Position numbers and translations under genes: made by a program
Origin: Glycine soja
Lineage: Eukaryota > Streptophyta > Magnoliopsida > Fabales > Fabaceae
Length of the DNA stretch: 64,000 nt
Assembly: GCF_004193775.1 (NCBI RefSeq)
Contig: NC_041020.1
Location: 9,493,198-9,557,197 of the forward strand
Reading direction: 5' to 3'
Notes under the pieces: generated by a model
Told to the model about the DNA's origin: nothing
Seen by the model: only the letters and a program-made list of their open reading frames with translations
Databases searched by the model: none
Shown here: piece after piece, positions 34,123-45,204 of the stretch
Layout of the letters: the number at the start of each line of letters is the position of its first letter
Numbering within the stretch: the first letter of the stretch is position 1

Positions 34123-35064
34123 CTGTATTACGTATTGCAATCGGCTTGGACTCATTTTCCTATAAACCCAATCCAACTTAATAGTTTCAACTTAGATGTA
34201 ACTCTGATTTTTATATAAGTTGATAAAAAAAAATCTTAGATAAAAATCAGAGCTACATGATAAAAAAAATGAGAATTATTTGAAAAAATAGAAAATAAAA
34301 TATAATCGACTATTTTATTTTTAGTAAAATGGTGAGATTAATAGCTATTATTAGAAACTTTTCATGCATCGTATAAATAAATGTAAAAATAAAAATATAT
34401 AATAATTTATTATTATTATTTAAAGTTAATGAATATTGTATTTTATTATATGTGAATAAGAGATGAGATTTTCCAAATTAAGAAAAATAAAACAAGTTAT
34501 TTGAATTTTTTTTGAAAGGAAGTTATTTGAATTACGACATTAATTTGATAGTGTGTCAAAATCAAATTAAAATTGGAATCAAATTAAACTCGGTGCCTCT
34601 CTTCTAAGTATTATGGATGAAAAAATGTTATTAAGAGGAAAAAAATTATTAAAGGTGACAAACTAGATTTTCCAACTCATTTTTTTTATTCACAAAGCTA
34701 ATAGATACTATGCTCTAATGTTGTGATGAACAAAAAATATATTAAAATCTTATTTATTTAAAAAATTGATATGGTGCATCAAGAAATATTAAAATTTAAA
34801 TTTATTTTAACTAAATTTAATTAATAATATTTAAGATGAATAAAAAATTTGTTAAGAGAGTCTAACTCAGTCTTTGATTCTTAAAGAGAGAAAAAAATAA
34901 ATAAAAAATACAAATAAATACTCAATTTCATAAGTTTGAGAATAGAGATACTTTAATCTAACAAAAATAATGTGATGATGATAATTTTTAGCCACACTCC
35001 TTCAATAATTTTTTCTTTTTAATGGAACAATCCTTCAATATAAATACTAAATTTCATAACTTTG
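34123..35064. other. AT-rich intergenic stretch
   Basis: No gene, repeat unit or RNA signal can be supported. Confidence 0.4.
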
Positions 35065-35073
35065 AAATAAGAA
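35065..35073 (+). repeat. Left 9-bp target duplication of the Pack-MULE
   Basis: AAATAAGAA here is repeated exactly at 36,277-36,285 on the other side of the element. Confidence 0.9.
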
Positions 35074-35499
35074 GGAAAAATTGTAAAATTTGTCCCTCCT
35101 ATTTGTCTCAAATTTTGATTTTGGTCTCCCTATAATTTAATTCACCAATTAAGTCTCTCATTTATGTTTAATCTCGTTATTTTAGTCTCCAAGCCCAAAA
35201 TTAGACGTTGACTGTTACCTACGAACGTTAACCACCACGTTTTGATTGAATGATATTTTGCATGGTATTTTTCTCTTGTTCTCTTTCTCTCTCCCATTCT
35301 CACATTGAAACTACCAGAACAGTGTCCCAATATTGTAGTCTTAGGAAGTTTGAATTATACACACTAGCTGGTTTTAAGCTAATACTATCCTTAACAATGT
35401 TCATAACTAGTCCAAACCAAAGTAATATTAAAAAAAAATGAATAATAGAACACTAAAAATTACACAACAAAAAAGAAGAAAAAATTGAAAGAGTAACAA

Positions 35500-35814
35500 A
35501 AAGTGCACCCCCTGAACTTTTGCCAATGATAGGGCACTCAGATCCGTTGGCCCTCTTCTTGGTAGTCTGATAAATGAGCTTTCCACTTGCATTATTCCCA
35601 CAGAACCAAACATGACGTACTCGACAGAACCAATTAATACCAAAAACTTAAAAAAAAGCAAAACAAAACAAAACAAAAACAAAAGCAAAAATTGTTTCGA
35701 TCCGAAGCATAATCAGTGAGGGAGGGATTTGATTACCAAGGTTTTGATGACCCTGTGTTGGTTGGACTTGGTGGCATAGTTGTGCCGCTTGCAGTAGGTG
35801 AGACGCTGCACCAT
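35500..35814 (-). pseudogene. RPL34: Captured RPL34 fragment (exon 1, intron, exon 2)
   Basis: Exon 1 (35,814-35,737) begins [20 protein letters not shown] and ends RVIKT(L) at a G|GTAATC donor. Exon 2 (from about 35,585 down to 35,500) reads [20 protein letters not shown] then GK. Together these match the conserved N-terminus of eukaryotic large-subunit protein eL34, which continues [20 protein letters not shown] in plants. The acceptor reads TGCAAG where TGCAGG is expected, and the frame around the exon junction is damaged by a base loss. After GK the similarity ends in a decayed frame, and the remaining two thirds of the protein is absent. The copy cannot make a functional L34. Confidence 0.88.
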
Positions 35815-35860
35815 CTTCGTCAATGGACCACACTTTGTGTTTGCGTCTGCACCTATGTTG

Positions 35861-35870
35861 TTAGGGTTTT
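35861..35870 (-). promoter_or_regulatory. Telo-box in the captured RPL34 leader
   Basis: The minus strand reads AAAACCCTAA about 47 bases upstream of the L34 ATG. The AAACCCTA telo-box is a well-known element of plant ribosomal protein promoters and leaders, so the captured piece includes upstream regulatory sequence as well as exons. Confidence 0.6.
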
Positions 35871-36285
35871 CGGAGGAAGCAAGAAGATGTGTCGCAAGGA
35901 GCTATAAAAGGGCAATTGTCGTGCAGAGGTTTTGTTTCAATGCCCTACATCCAATGACTCTAGACACACGCTCATCCCTCACCATTGGATGGATGTTACT
36001 AGCTAAACGACCAAATGGGGGGACATGTGGTGTTTTCCGATCTTCGCTATGGCGATATTGCATTTTCCGACCATTTTAGCGAGAGAAAAATATCATTCAA
36101 TCAAAACATGACATGTAGTGGTCAACGTTCATAAGTAATAGTCAACATCCAATTATGGGTTTAAGGATTAAAGCAACAGGATTTATCATAATGAAAGACT
36201 TAATTAATAAATTAAATTATAGGAGAACCAAAATTAATATCTGAAATAAATAGGAAATCAAATTTATAATTTTATCAAATAAGAA

Positions 36286-37305
36286 TGTATGACACACGTA
36301 TTTCACAAAATATTACAAGAAACCATTGACCATGGGTCCAAATCCAATCCAATCCCATATTGGCATATACAACGCCAAATGAATCATCATTTCATAGTGG
36401 ATCTCATGTTCCTTGTCAACGGCTGACACAAATTGGTACGCATGTAATGGAAGAGTTCCGAGGCTTCTTCCACATTAATAATGTTTCTGTGCTTAGCAAG
36501 ACCAGTCGACCACTACCATTCCCATTAATTTAATATTTCCTTGTGTCCTTATTACAATGTCGAAATTGTCGAAAATAAAAGTGTAGTTTAATGTTTTTTT
36601 TATAAGATTTAATTTATAATATTTTTATCTATTAATTATTTTTTAAAATAATCTTTATTAATAATTTTATTTATAAGAATTATTTTGAAAAAAAAAATTA
36701 ATTTAAAATAAATTTAATATTCTTAACTAAATTAATTAAATTTTTTTAATCTGTGAATTAGTTAATTCAACCTTATATAATACGGTACAAAGGGAATAGT
36801 TAATTTTGATAATTTGTTAAAATTTAACCCATCAATAAATTAAAAATCATTTTAATTATGAAATTTGCTAATATATACACTTTTTTTTGTATGAGTGCGT
36901 TAGCGTACTATATTATTGATACATTTTAACATAATATTTAGTTATAACTTATTGGTGCTTAAAAATAAGCACATGTATGTTAGCAAATTACATTATTTTT
37001 ATTTTTTAGTATGAGTAAGTTACATAATTAATATATTTTAAGATAATATCTAATTATATTTTATTAATACACTTGTACTAAAAATAAGAATATCCTCATT
37101 AGTATATTTCTATAATTATTAGTATAAAAATATAATTTTTAATTTTATGGCAATGATGATAAGGATATAAAATCTTTATATTCGAATGTTAATTATTAAA
37201 GATTAAAGATGACATATATTCCATAGAGTAAGGCGCGGTGTGGATATATTATTGTAAAGTTGTACTGGTCATCAAACTATCTCAACAAATTTTTATTTTT
37301 AATAA
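36286..37305. other. AT-rich intergenic stretch
   Basis: Nothing supportable; strongly AT-rich between the Pack-MULE and the 3' side of the MYB gene. Confidence 0.4.
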
Positions 37306-37796
37306 TTAAGGAAATTTAAAAGCATAAAGATAGGAAGAACAACAAAAGTGATTGATCATAACAAGCAGCAGAAAGCGACCAAGCAAGGTAAACCTTGGAC
37401 ATTTCATGATGATGTGTGTGACAACTTCAATAAAACCGTCAGTACAGAGGAGACAGGAAAAAGTGGTGATCTTATCAAATTTGCATTCTTCAGCCCCCCA
37501 TGTGGTACAAGTCATGGTGTGTTGTGGAGGAGTTCAATTCAAGCTTTGGTTAAGGAACACAACAATATAAATCTTATTTCACTAAATGAGATCGACTACA
37601 TGAGACACAGAACATCATTCAACTTGGTTAATTCATATAATATGGATGAACAAGCAATAACAAAATATCCAATTCACATTCAACAATATGGAATCACATT
37701 AAGAAAAGCAGTGGCAGTATTCTACACAAGAAATGTTGTAACATTTTATTGATTGAGAGATTGTAAAAATTGTGCAGTTTCATGAGGTGGTTGTGC

Positions 37797-39202
37797 TCAT
37801 TGACTATTATCCAAGAAGAGAAAATCTTTCTCAAGAGGATTGAAGCTATCCCATGACAAAATGGAATCCAAACCATCAACCCATTGTTGTAAGGAATTTT
37901 CCTGAAGGTAAGAGGATTCACCCACAGAAAGGTTGCTAGAATCATCAAGTGAGAAAGAAGAACTACAATAAGAACTAGTGCTGGTTTTGGTTTCTTGGCT
38001 CATCCATGATCCCAAGTCCAACTGTGAGCACAACATTTCATAATTGTTGAAAAATCCAGTGGTATCATCCCAAGTCACCTTGTTTTCTTCTATTTTCCCT
38101 TCTGTTTTTGGCACTTCGCTTGTGCTATGCATATCTAAGGACTTGTTCTCTACACCTTGTTCAGACCCTTTTGAAGTGTTTGGTTGTAATTCTATATTTT
38201 TTTTGTCATCAACAGACTTTTCCTTTTGCTCAGATGGCTTCAGGGTTAAAGGGTCCAAACCTAGGAGCTTCAACCTCTTCTTGATTTTTGTGTTCCAATG
38301 GTTCTTGATTTCATTGTCTGTCCTCCCAGGAAAATGTGAAGCAATCTTAGACCACCTGAAAATGTACTTCATTCCGTTAGAAGAAATTAGTATCCATATA
38401 TTGATATCCTTCTAAAACTACAATACCCCTGAGATAATTACAAACAAAGTTCTAAAAACTGTCCGCGACGGTGATTTCGGCAACATCAAGGTTTTTGAAC
38501 TCTCTGCAAATTCATTGCAGCAACAATTACGATTGATATGTCTGTAATTTCCTAAAATATCAAAGATTGTGACGAAAACATAACCACAATTTAAAACCGT
38601 CATTTCAAAGGCTGATTTCGGCCCAATCAAGGTTTTTGCACTCTCTGAGAATGCATTGCAATCGTAATTGCAGTCACATATATTTGCAATTTCCTGTAGT
38701 GTTAAGGATCGTGATGAAACCACGACCACAATTTAAAACCTTGATTTCAAAGGCTTCTTCACATAATGTCCAAAAATCTACCATCTTTTTTTGTTTTGGG
38801 TGCAAAGACAATTCAGAACATATAACATATATACCTGTTACCTAGACATGAATGTAGCTGTATAATTTGATCCTCTTCCATTTCAGTAAATCCACCTCTC
38901 TTGAGGTCTGGCCTCAGATAATTAATCCATCTCAATCTGCAGCTCTTTCCACATCTTAGCAAGCCTTCACAAGCATGCCACAAAAATAAAAATGCACCAA
39001 TTCAAATAAATACACAACTTTAAGGCAAAGTCAAAATGTGAACAAATTTTTCACAAAATAAAAAAATACCTGCTAGCTTAGGAACTGTTCTCCAGCAGTG
39101 AATACCATTATTGAGGATGAAATTCATAAGCTTGTGATCTTCCTCAATAGTCCATGGACCTCTCTTCAAACCAACCTTATCACAACAAGGCTGTCTTCCC
39201 AT
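37797..39202 (-). CDS. R2R3-MYB transcription factor (MYB40-like), three exons
   Basis: Complete gene: exon 1 39,202-39,070 (133 bp), exon 2 38,964-38,835 (130 bp), exon 3 38,355-37,797 with a TGA stop, joined at GCAG|GTATTT, GTGAAG|GC, AACAG|GTATAT and TTCAG|GTGG. These exon sizes are the standard R2R3-MYB pattern. The 273-residue product is a nuclear DNA-binding regulator. R2 (about residues 14-61, [20 protein letters not shown] and [16 protein letters not shown]) has three Trp; R3 (about 67-112, [20 protein letters not shown] and [14 protein letters not shown]) has the usual first Trp replaced by Phe. There is no bHLH-binding signature in R3. The C-terminus is Ser-rich and acidic, ending [11 protein letters not shown], as an activation domain might. 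The closest family recalled is Arabidopsis MYB40/MYB85; the subgroup is tentative. Confidence 0.93.
38472..38754. repeat. 141-bp diverged tandem duplication in MYB intron 2
   Basis: Two copies, 38,472-38,612 and 38,613-38,754, share TGATTTCGGC, ATCAAGGTTTTTG.ACTCTCTG, ATTTCCT, and CCACAATTTAAAACC..ATTTCAAAGGC. They are clearly diverged. It lies inside intron 2 and leaves the splice sites untouched. Confidence 0.8.
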
Positions 39203-39285
39203 TTTGGAACTTTCACCTTAATTTGCCAAATCAAGAAATTATTATCCCTTGAGAGTTAACAAAGTGTGACAACATAAAAAAGGAG

Positions 39286-39293
39286 CTATTTAA
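39286..39293 (-). promoter_or_regulatory. Candidate TATA box of the MYB gene
   Basis: The minus strand reads CCTTAAATAGCTCC about 85 bases before the ATG, a reasonable place for a core promoter. Not proven. Confidence 0.35.
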
Positions 39294-39294
39294 G

Positions 39295-40483
39295 GTTGAA
39301 GCAAAGATGCTGCCAGTTCATTCAGACATTTAAAAAAAGCAAGGTGTCCTATGATAAGGGTGATAAATGATTGGATAGAAAGCACTTTAGTTGAAAGCTA
39401 TGAAAGCAAGAAGGGGTTGTCATTATAAAATGATGGTCACCACCACCAACACCACATTGAGTCCACCTTGTTGGAAAAACTTCATTATTTGGTGCCAAAA
39501 TCTTCTCTTGTTGATAGCATTCCTTGTAAAATATTGAGTTTGATGGGATTCCTTGGTCCCAAAATGGCTGGCACGCTTTGTCGTTGTAGGCTACACTATT
39601 GAGATGCCTTCACTATTATTATGTCATGAAATTCTTCCATGGATTCACTTGGATCCGGAACCTTGAACATTAAGTAATAAATTGGTGATGAATAAGACAA
39701 TAATAACATATGCAAGACAATCAAAATATATTTATTCATAGAATTTAATTTCTATGCCTTGTAAATCAATTAGAAGGTAATTATAACTTAGATATATAAA
39801 AGACCACAAAATTATTATATATGATAATTTTTTTATTGAACATAAAAACTTGATTTTTGTACCGATCTAAACTTTCTCTCTTCATATCATTCCTAAATTA
39901 TACCACTTTGCGGGTTATATCCTAAAATGCATCAGTTTTAGGTTTCATTGAGAATTTGGGATTATCCCGACTTTTAAGCGGTGTTTTTTTAAATTAAATT
40001 TTATTTTAAATTTTAAATTTATGTTTTAATTTAAATTATTAAAAATATTTTAAATGTAAGCTTCCATACTTTTATTTTAAATATTATATTATATAAAAAT
40101 ATTTTTAATTGATTTTAAAAATAATTTTTTGGTAAAATAATTTTTATTTGTTTAAGAAAATAATGTTATTAAATATAATTTTTTTTCTTATATTATTTAA
40201 TTATACAAGAATTATTTGATAATAGACTTTATTTGATAATATTTAATTTATACAAGACATTTTTTTAGTTAACATTTTATTTTATTTTTTTCAAAAAAAT
40301 CTGATTTTTTAATATTTTTGTATTAATAAAAAATTAAAAATTTTAATATTATTACTTTACTAAATATAATTTTTTTTGTTTGTCATTAACTTTTTTTTAA
40401 AATGATAATATTTTTTCTTTAACAATTTATTTATAGAAGAACGTTACATTACATTATAAATATACATTATAAATAATATTTGT
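39295..40483. other. Upstream region of MYB and AT-rich intergenic DNA
   Basis: Noncoding; becomes strongly AT-rich after about 39,960. No repeat or RNA gene recognised. Confidence 0.4.
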
Positions 40484-42492
40484 TTAAGGGAAAACTGAAG
40501 ATGAAAGCATGTTGGGACAATTGTTTCTGTTATGACCTTCGAAAAATTTCACATTTTTTTTTCTATCAATTTCTTCTTCGTCCATCTTAATAGGAATGAG
40601 AGTTGAAACCCAAAGATCCTTTGCATTCCTCCTTCTCTTTGGATCAGGACCCCACTGAACTACTTCATATTCTTGCCACATTAATTCGTGTGACTCTAAA
40701 ACAAAGGAGTTGTCGTAGACGTGCAAAATGTTTTGTAAGGTGAATCGCGAGGACACATAGTTCATAGGATCAACATTGATAGATTTACAGGCGGCCATGA
40801 CGTGCGAGCTAGAGTTGATCATTGCCTGAGTTTGTTGGCCTCTAATAGCAAAGAGTTTTGCGATCTTGAAGTACGTCTCCTCAACCATGACACCGACAAA
40901 TGTCTTGTGTTTTTTGAACATGGAATTAACCGACTCAGGCAAATTTGTAGTCATATGTTCCTAACGTTTCCCTGCATGGAAGCATTGTACCCATATTTTT
41001 TGGGTAACAGATCAAGCCATTCAACTGCACTTGGCTTATTCGCACGGATATCCCCAAGATGCTACCAATGCATCTTCTCTGTGTATGCATATCTTGTGAA
41101 TATTCAATCAATCTATTACATTATAAAATTTGATTCAAAGTAAAGTTTAACAAAGAAATAAAATAGATTCTTACCAACCAACATGAATGGTTTCTTCAAA
41201 TGTTTGCCGATTAAGTTACCAGGAAGAAAATTTTGTGCAATGTGGTGCAGGCAGAAGGAATGTGATGTGTCCTGAACCCATCAGTTAGTTGGGTTATTGC
41301 ACACACTTATAATCAAGGGGTGCCTATCTAAAATGAGAGAAATATTAATTTGTGGAGTAACATGCCTTCTCAAATTATTTAGGAAAAACCCAAAAACCCC
41401 AAGCTGAAAGTTGTCTCCCCTTCTACAATGATGGCGTAGGCGATAAGAGGATATGGTTAGATCCTCTGATACTCTTGATAATCCATTTCTTATGTCTCTT
41501 TGAATTGCATGCACCTAAGCTCCATGTACAACCATTTTCATGTGATTTACACACGAAGTTTAGCCTTCTCTGGTCAGAATATATTGTTTTGCAATCAAAT
41601 TGATTTCTGATGTATTCTTTGAGTGCTTGAATACATTGTGCATTTACATAAGGACATGCCAACCTGGAGTGCACCAGTTGGTGGTTGTACATTATCTTGT
41701 TGCTGAACAAACGTATGTGAGTGAACAGTGTGCAACAACGCACATTATAGGCTCCATTGCATCATGAGTGTTGACCGCAGTGTTTTGTATCGCACGACAA
41801 GCCCATGCGGATTGTTGAAAACCACATTAATGAGGTAAACATATGCATGTTAGTGAACAATGTGAATACCACACATTAATGGGGTTCTCGGTGCATGTGA
41901 GGGTTAGGTACAACACTGTTTCGCATATCTGAAATCATGCATGTGTAGGCTATTATTATTGAAGTAAATTGAAAAAAACAACTTCAAAGCATGGAACAAC
42001 TACAAATACATAATAAAGATTGAGAAAAACTTAAACACAATACAACAACAAAATATGTTAAATTATTCATTCTAATTTCAGGGAATTGTGTAGCTTCTCC
42101 TCCATCTCGGTCCAACTTAGGTCATTAACTTAAGTAGGTGATAATGAATTATGAACATCAACTTTAAGTTCCATATATATTACACTTGCCATAATCACAA
42201 ATGTATGAAACATGCACAAAACATCTTCTTCGTCAATAATTTGAATTGCCCTATATTAAACTTGACCATTGAATTCATATACAGGACACCGATACCAAAG
42301 TGCAGTTATTATAGGCGTAACATCATTATCTCTAATTGATGACTGTATTGTGGTGATTATGTTTGACAACGTCATTGTTGGATTCAACAGTAACGATTTT
42401 GTCTTGTCACCTTTGAAAATTGCTTTTGCAGTTAAACTTTGAATGATTTCACCATTGATATAAATGTATACCCAAATTGGCTTTGACCTCAT
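40484..42492 (-). pseudogene. MuDR-type MULE transposase pseudogene (element 1)
   Basis: Read on the minus strand from 42,492: an N-terminal PB1-like domain typical of legume MULE transposases (VYIYINGEIIQS, TALWYRCPVYEFNG, then EEDVLCMFHTF in a shifted register); a MuDR DNA-binding domain (LKEYIRNQFDCKTIYSDQRR, NGCTWSLGA, IIKSIRGSNH; 41,743-41,423); a piece of catalytic core (ILDRHPLIISV, then FCLHHIAQNF in another frame; about 41,360-41,210); and the C-terminal region (MTTNLPESVNSMFK, 40,954) ending with a broken zinc knuckle (FFEGHNRNNCPN). Multiple stops and frameshifts make it inactive. It lies head to head with the PMD pseudogene at 42,907. Confidence 0.85.
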
Positions 42493-42566
42493 TTTGCTTG
42501 CTCTATCTGTTTACTCTCACAATTTGATTTGATGCAATTGTGCAAAGTCTTTGGTGATATGGTGCA

Positions 42567-42574
42567 TTTATATA
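42567..42574 (-). promoter_or_regulatory. TATA box for the element-1 transposase
   Basis: The minus strand reads GTATATATAAATGC about 75 bases before the ATG at 42,492. Confidence 0.55.
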
Positions 42575-42656
42575 TACAATCAATCACGGGTCCATGGTTC
42601 ACATGAATTGAAATCTCGATGTGTGACACTAGCACAATTGTGTTAACGTGCCTTCG

Positions 42657-42795
42657 AATCTCGAGGCCTTACAATGAGACAAATTGTAAATGTGCTTTGA
42701 AATCTTGAGGCCTTACAATGAGATAAAGTGTAAATGTGCTTTTGAATCTCGAGGCCTTACAATGAGATAAAGTATAAATGTGCTTTGAAATCTCG
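42657..42795. repeat. 44-bp tandem repeat in the divergent promoter region
   Basis: Units start at 42,657, 42,701, 42,745 and (partial) 42,789: AATCTCGAGGCCTTACAATG then AGATAAA.TGTAAATGTGCTTT. Each unit carries CTCGAG or a one-base variant. The array sits between the two opposed TATA boxes. Confidence 0.9.
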
Positions 42796-42808
42796 ACATA
42801 GTTTATAT

Positions 42809-42816
42809 TATAAATA
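42809..42816 (+). promoter_or_regulatory. TATA box for the element-1 PMD gene
   Basis: TATAAATA about 90 bases before the candidate ATG at 42,907 (MDHKPLLRHQH). Confidence 0.55.
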
Positions 42817-42906
42817 GATGGGAGGTGCATGTCAATACCACATTTTCATCACCCAACTTCAAATTTTATATCATTTGTACTCGGTTTACCATTTAACATT
42901 GTTTTC

Positions 42907-44290
42907 ATGGATCATAAACCTCTATTGCGTCATCAACACATTCACACTATTCACGTATCACGATTAATGATTTAATCACTTCATATTACCAAACAATACT
43001 TGAACAGAACCACAAATTATACCATTATTATCGTTTATCAGGTTCCAACATATTGCCCTAATCAAACAGTGCAAAATTGATCCTGCATTGATCATTGCAT
43101 TGGTTGAATAATGAAGGCCTGAAACACACACCTTTCACCTGCCATGGGGTGAGTGCACCATCACACTCAAAGATGTTGCATTGCATCTAGGCATTAGAGT
43201 CGATGGTCATGTTGTGACTGAACCTAGCTTCTTACATTGGATGAGTTATGCGACAAGTTACTAGGGGAAGTCCCTTCAAAAAATGCACGTAAAGGAGCTG
43301 CACTGAAGCTGACATGGTTGCATAGCATCTTGCGCGCACCATTTCCTAAAGAACCAACAATACACCAACTACAATATAGGTGTAGAGCTTACATAATGTA
43401 CATGATTGATGGTGATTTAATTCTTGATAAATCTGGAAATAGAGTTCATCTAATGTATTTGAACCTATTACATGATTTCATCTAATGTATTTCAACAACA
43501 CCTACTGAGACATGCATATAGAGACATGGAGATTTGGACTGCATGTACTTCAATTATTTATTTTCCAATTATTGAGTGACATCGAACAAACCGGATCAGA
43601 CTACAATTTGGACTACAACAAGATATCCCTAATGATCCCATGAATCTTGATCGGCTTCACCAAATTGACATGCGAGACAATCATTACAGTGACTGGATGG
43701 AATATCATGCAGAGTGGATTAATATCTGGAAAAACAAATGCAATAATGTTTTAACTAGACAATGGGTTGAAGGAATAGTGACACATACACCAGAGTACAT
43801 GGAATGGTATAGAAAAAACACTATTTTGTTCTTGTCTGTTGCACAACAACTAAATGATCCACGCACAACAATTACCCTTAATGCTTTAGGGACAAGTGTT
43901 GAACAAACACATTCCAAAATTCCACATCCTCAGTCAATGTATTGTACTCCTTCACCTGTTCATCAAACTTTTAGCCAAACTGGCGAGTCAGTCAACGCAA
44001 CTAGCCATTAATGAATGACCAATTTATTTGGTGTCGATTTGAATACACCAAATTCCGCGACATAATATTTAGCTTCTTTACAATAATTTGATGCACCATA
44101 TTCGTTTGGAGAGTAAGGACAAAATTCTTCAGCTGCAACAATCCACTTGAATACACTAACACAGAACAACAACATCATCATCATGAGGGAGAACCAATCA
44201 TACATGAAAGAAGAAATATGTGATGTCATTGACATCCATCACCTTGTGGGACTGATCATCGTCTTGGTCATTGGAGTATAAAATGTTGTG
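42907..44290 (+). pseudogene. Plant mobile domain (MAIN-like) pseudogene, element 1
   Basis: The frames together spell a plant mobile domain protein, the family of Arabidopsis MAIN/MAIL1: [40 protein letters not shown] and HLGIRVDGHVVTEPSFLHW up to 43,237; then DELCDKLLGEVPSKNARKGA, LKLTWLHSILRAPFPKEPTI, YRCRAYIMYMIDG and LDKSGNRVHLMYLNLLHDF; and after a gap MNLDRLHQIDMRD, YHAEWINIWKNKCNN and VTHTPEYMEWYRKNTILFLS (43,640-43,850). PMD genes are carried by many plant MULE and gypsy elements. Frameshifts (for example one lost G in TTGGATGAG near 43,236) and a missing middle part mark it as dead. The 3' limit past 44,011 is uncertain. Confidence 0.85.
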
Positions 44291-44324
44291 ATAGTGGGAT
44301 CAACTGTATTTAACTACCCCTGTA

Positions 44325-45085
44325 ATGGTTTCATAAAAAAAGACCTCAAACTAAGAGTAAAAAATAAAATAAAAAGTATGTTTTCCACCCTTAAAACAAT
44401 ATTTAAGTGGTCATCTCATGCAATTTTTTAAATTTATGTCCAATACCTTAAAAAATTCAGTGGGAAGTTTATTTATAGTCCTCAAGTCAAAGAATCCAAA
44501 AAAAATATTGTATAACAATTTCATCAAAAAAGACCTCAAATTAAGAGTAAAAAAAAATTAAAAAAAGTATGTTTCACACACTTAAAACAATGTTTAAGTG
44601 GTTATTTTATGCAATTTTTTAAATTCATGTCCAATACATTAAAAACATCCGTGGGAAGTTTATTTCATAGTCCTCAGGTCAAAGAATCCAAAATAATATA
44701 TACCATGTAACAATTTCATAAAAAAAGACCTCAACTTAAGAGTAAAAAATAAAAAAAAATGTTTCTCACCCTTAAAACTGTTTAAGTGGTCATCTTATGC
44801 AAAGAATCTAAAAGAAATATTGTGTAATAGTTTCATAAAAAAAGACCTTAAATTAAGAGAAAAATAAAAAAAAAAGATGTTTCCCACCCTTAAAACAATG
44901 TTTAAGTGATCATCTTATGCAATGTTTTAAATTTGTCCAATACATTAAAAACTTCCGTTGGAAGTTTATTTCATAGTTCTCACGTCAAAGAATAAAAAAA
45001 ATATATCGTGTAACATTTTCGTAAAAAGGACCTCAAAATAAGAGTAAAAAATAAAAAGTATGTTTCCCACATACTCACATGCCAT
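44325..45085. repeat. ~190-bp tandem array (about four copies)
   Basis: Units beginning TTTCATAAAAAAAGACCTCAA start near 44,329, 44,519, 44,714, 44,831 and 45,017; the fourth is shortened to about 117 bp. Each includes AGAGTAAAAAATAAAA, CACCCTTAAAAC, GTTTAAGTGGTCATCTTATGCAA-like sequence and GTGGGAAGTTTATTT. It lies between the PMD pseudogene and the next MULE 5' end. Confidence 0.88.
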
Positions 45086-45137
45086 TTACTAGTGCATGTG
45101 ACTAAACAGTGAATACCTGCTTGTAATCGAGAAATTC

Positions 45138-45145
45138 TATAAATA
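45138..45145 (+). promoter_or_regulatory. TATA box of MULE element 2
   Basis: TATAAATA 67 bases before the ATG at 45,205; the same octamer precedes the PMD gene at 42,809 and the element-3 start at 46,976. Confidence 0.5.
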
Positions 45146-45204
45146 CCAATACCAGCTGAAGACATTTGTAGAACTTTCAAATATTCACCTCAACCCCTAC
45201 AATA

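Larger units (their letters stand above)
35074..36276 (-). mobile_element. Pack-MULE carrying a ribosomal protein L34 gene fragment
   Basis: A 1203-bp element flanked by perfect 9-bp duplications (AAATAAGAA). The TIRs are about 200 bp: the left arm (35,074-35,275) matches the reverse complement of the right arm (about 36,070-36,276) in blocks such as TTTTGGT.CTCC.TATAATTTAATT, AATTAAGTCT.TCATTAT.., ..GTTGACTRTTAC, and TTTTGATTGAATGATATTTT. Nine-base duplication plus long TIRs identify a Mutator-like element, and it encodes no transposase. Between the TIRs, on the minus strand, lie a 5' leader, exon 1, intron 1 and exon 2 of a cytosolic RPL34 gene. A MULE that carries host gene pieces with introns is by definition a Pack-MULE. 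Confidence 0.9.

Noticed and set aside
35428..35833. Minus-strand frames of 86 and 61 codons over the captured RPL34 region
   Set aside because: They are out of frame with the L34 codons; the true signal is in the neighbouring frame and split by an intron.
37348..37752. 134-codon plus-strand frame downstream of the MYB stop
   Set aside because: It lies antisense to the expected MYB 3' UTR, has no recognisable domain, and its composition does not look like a conserved protein.
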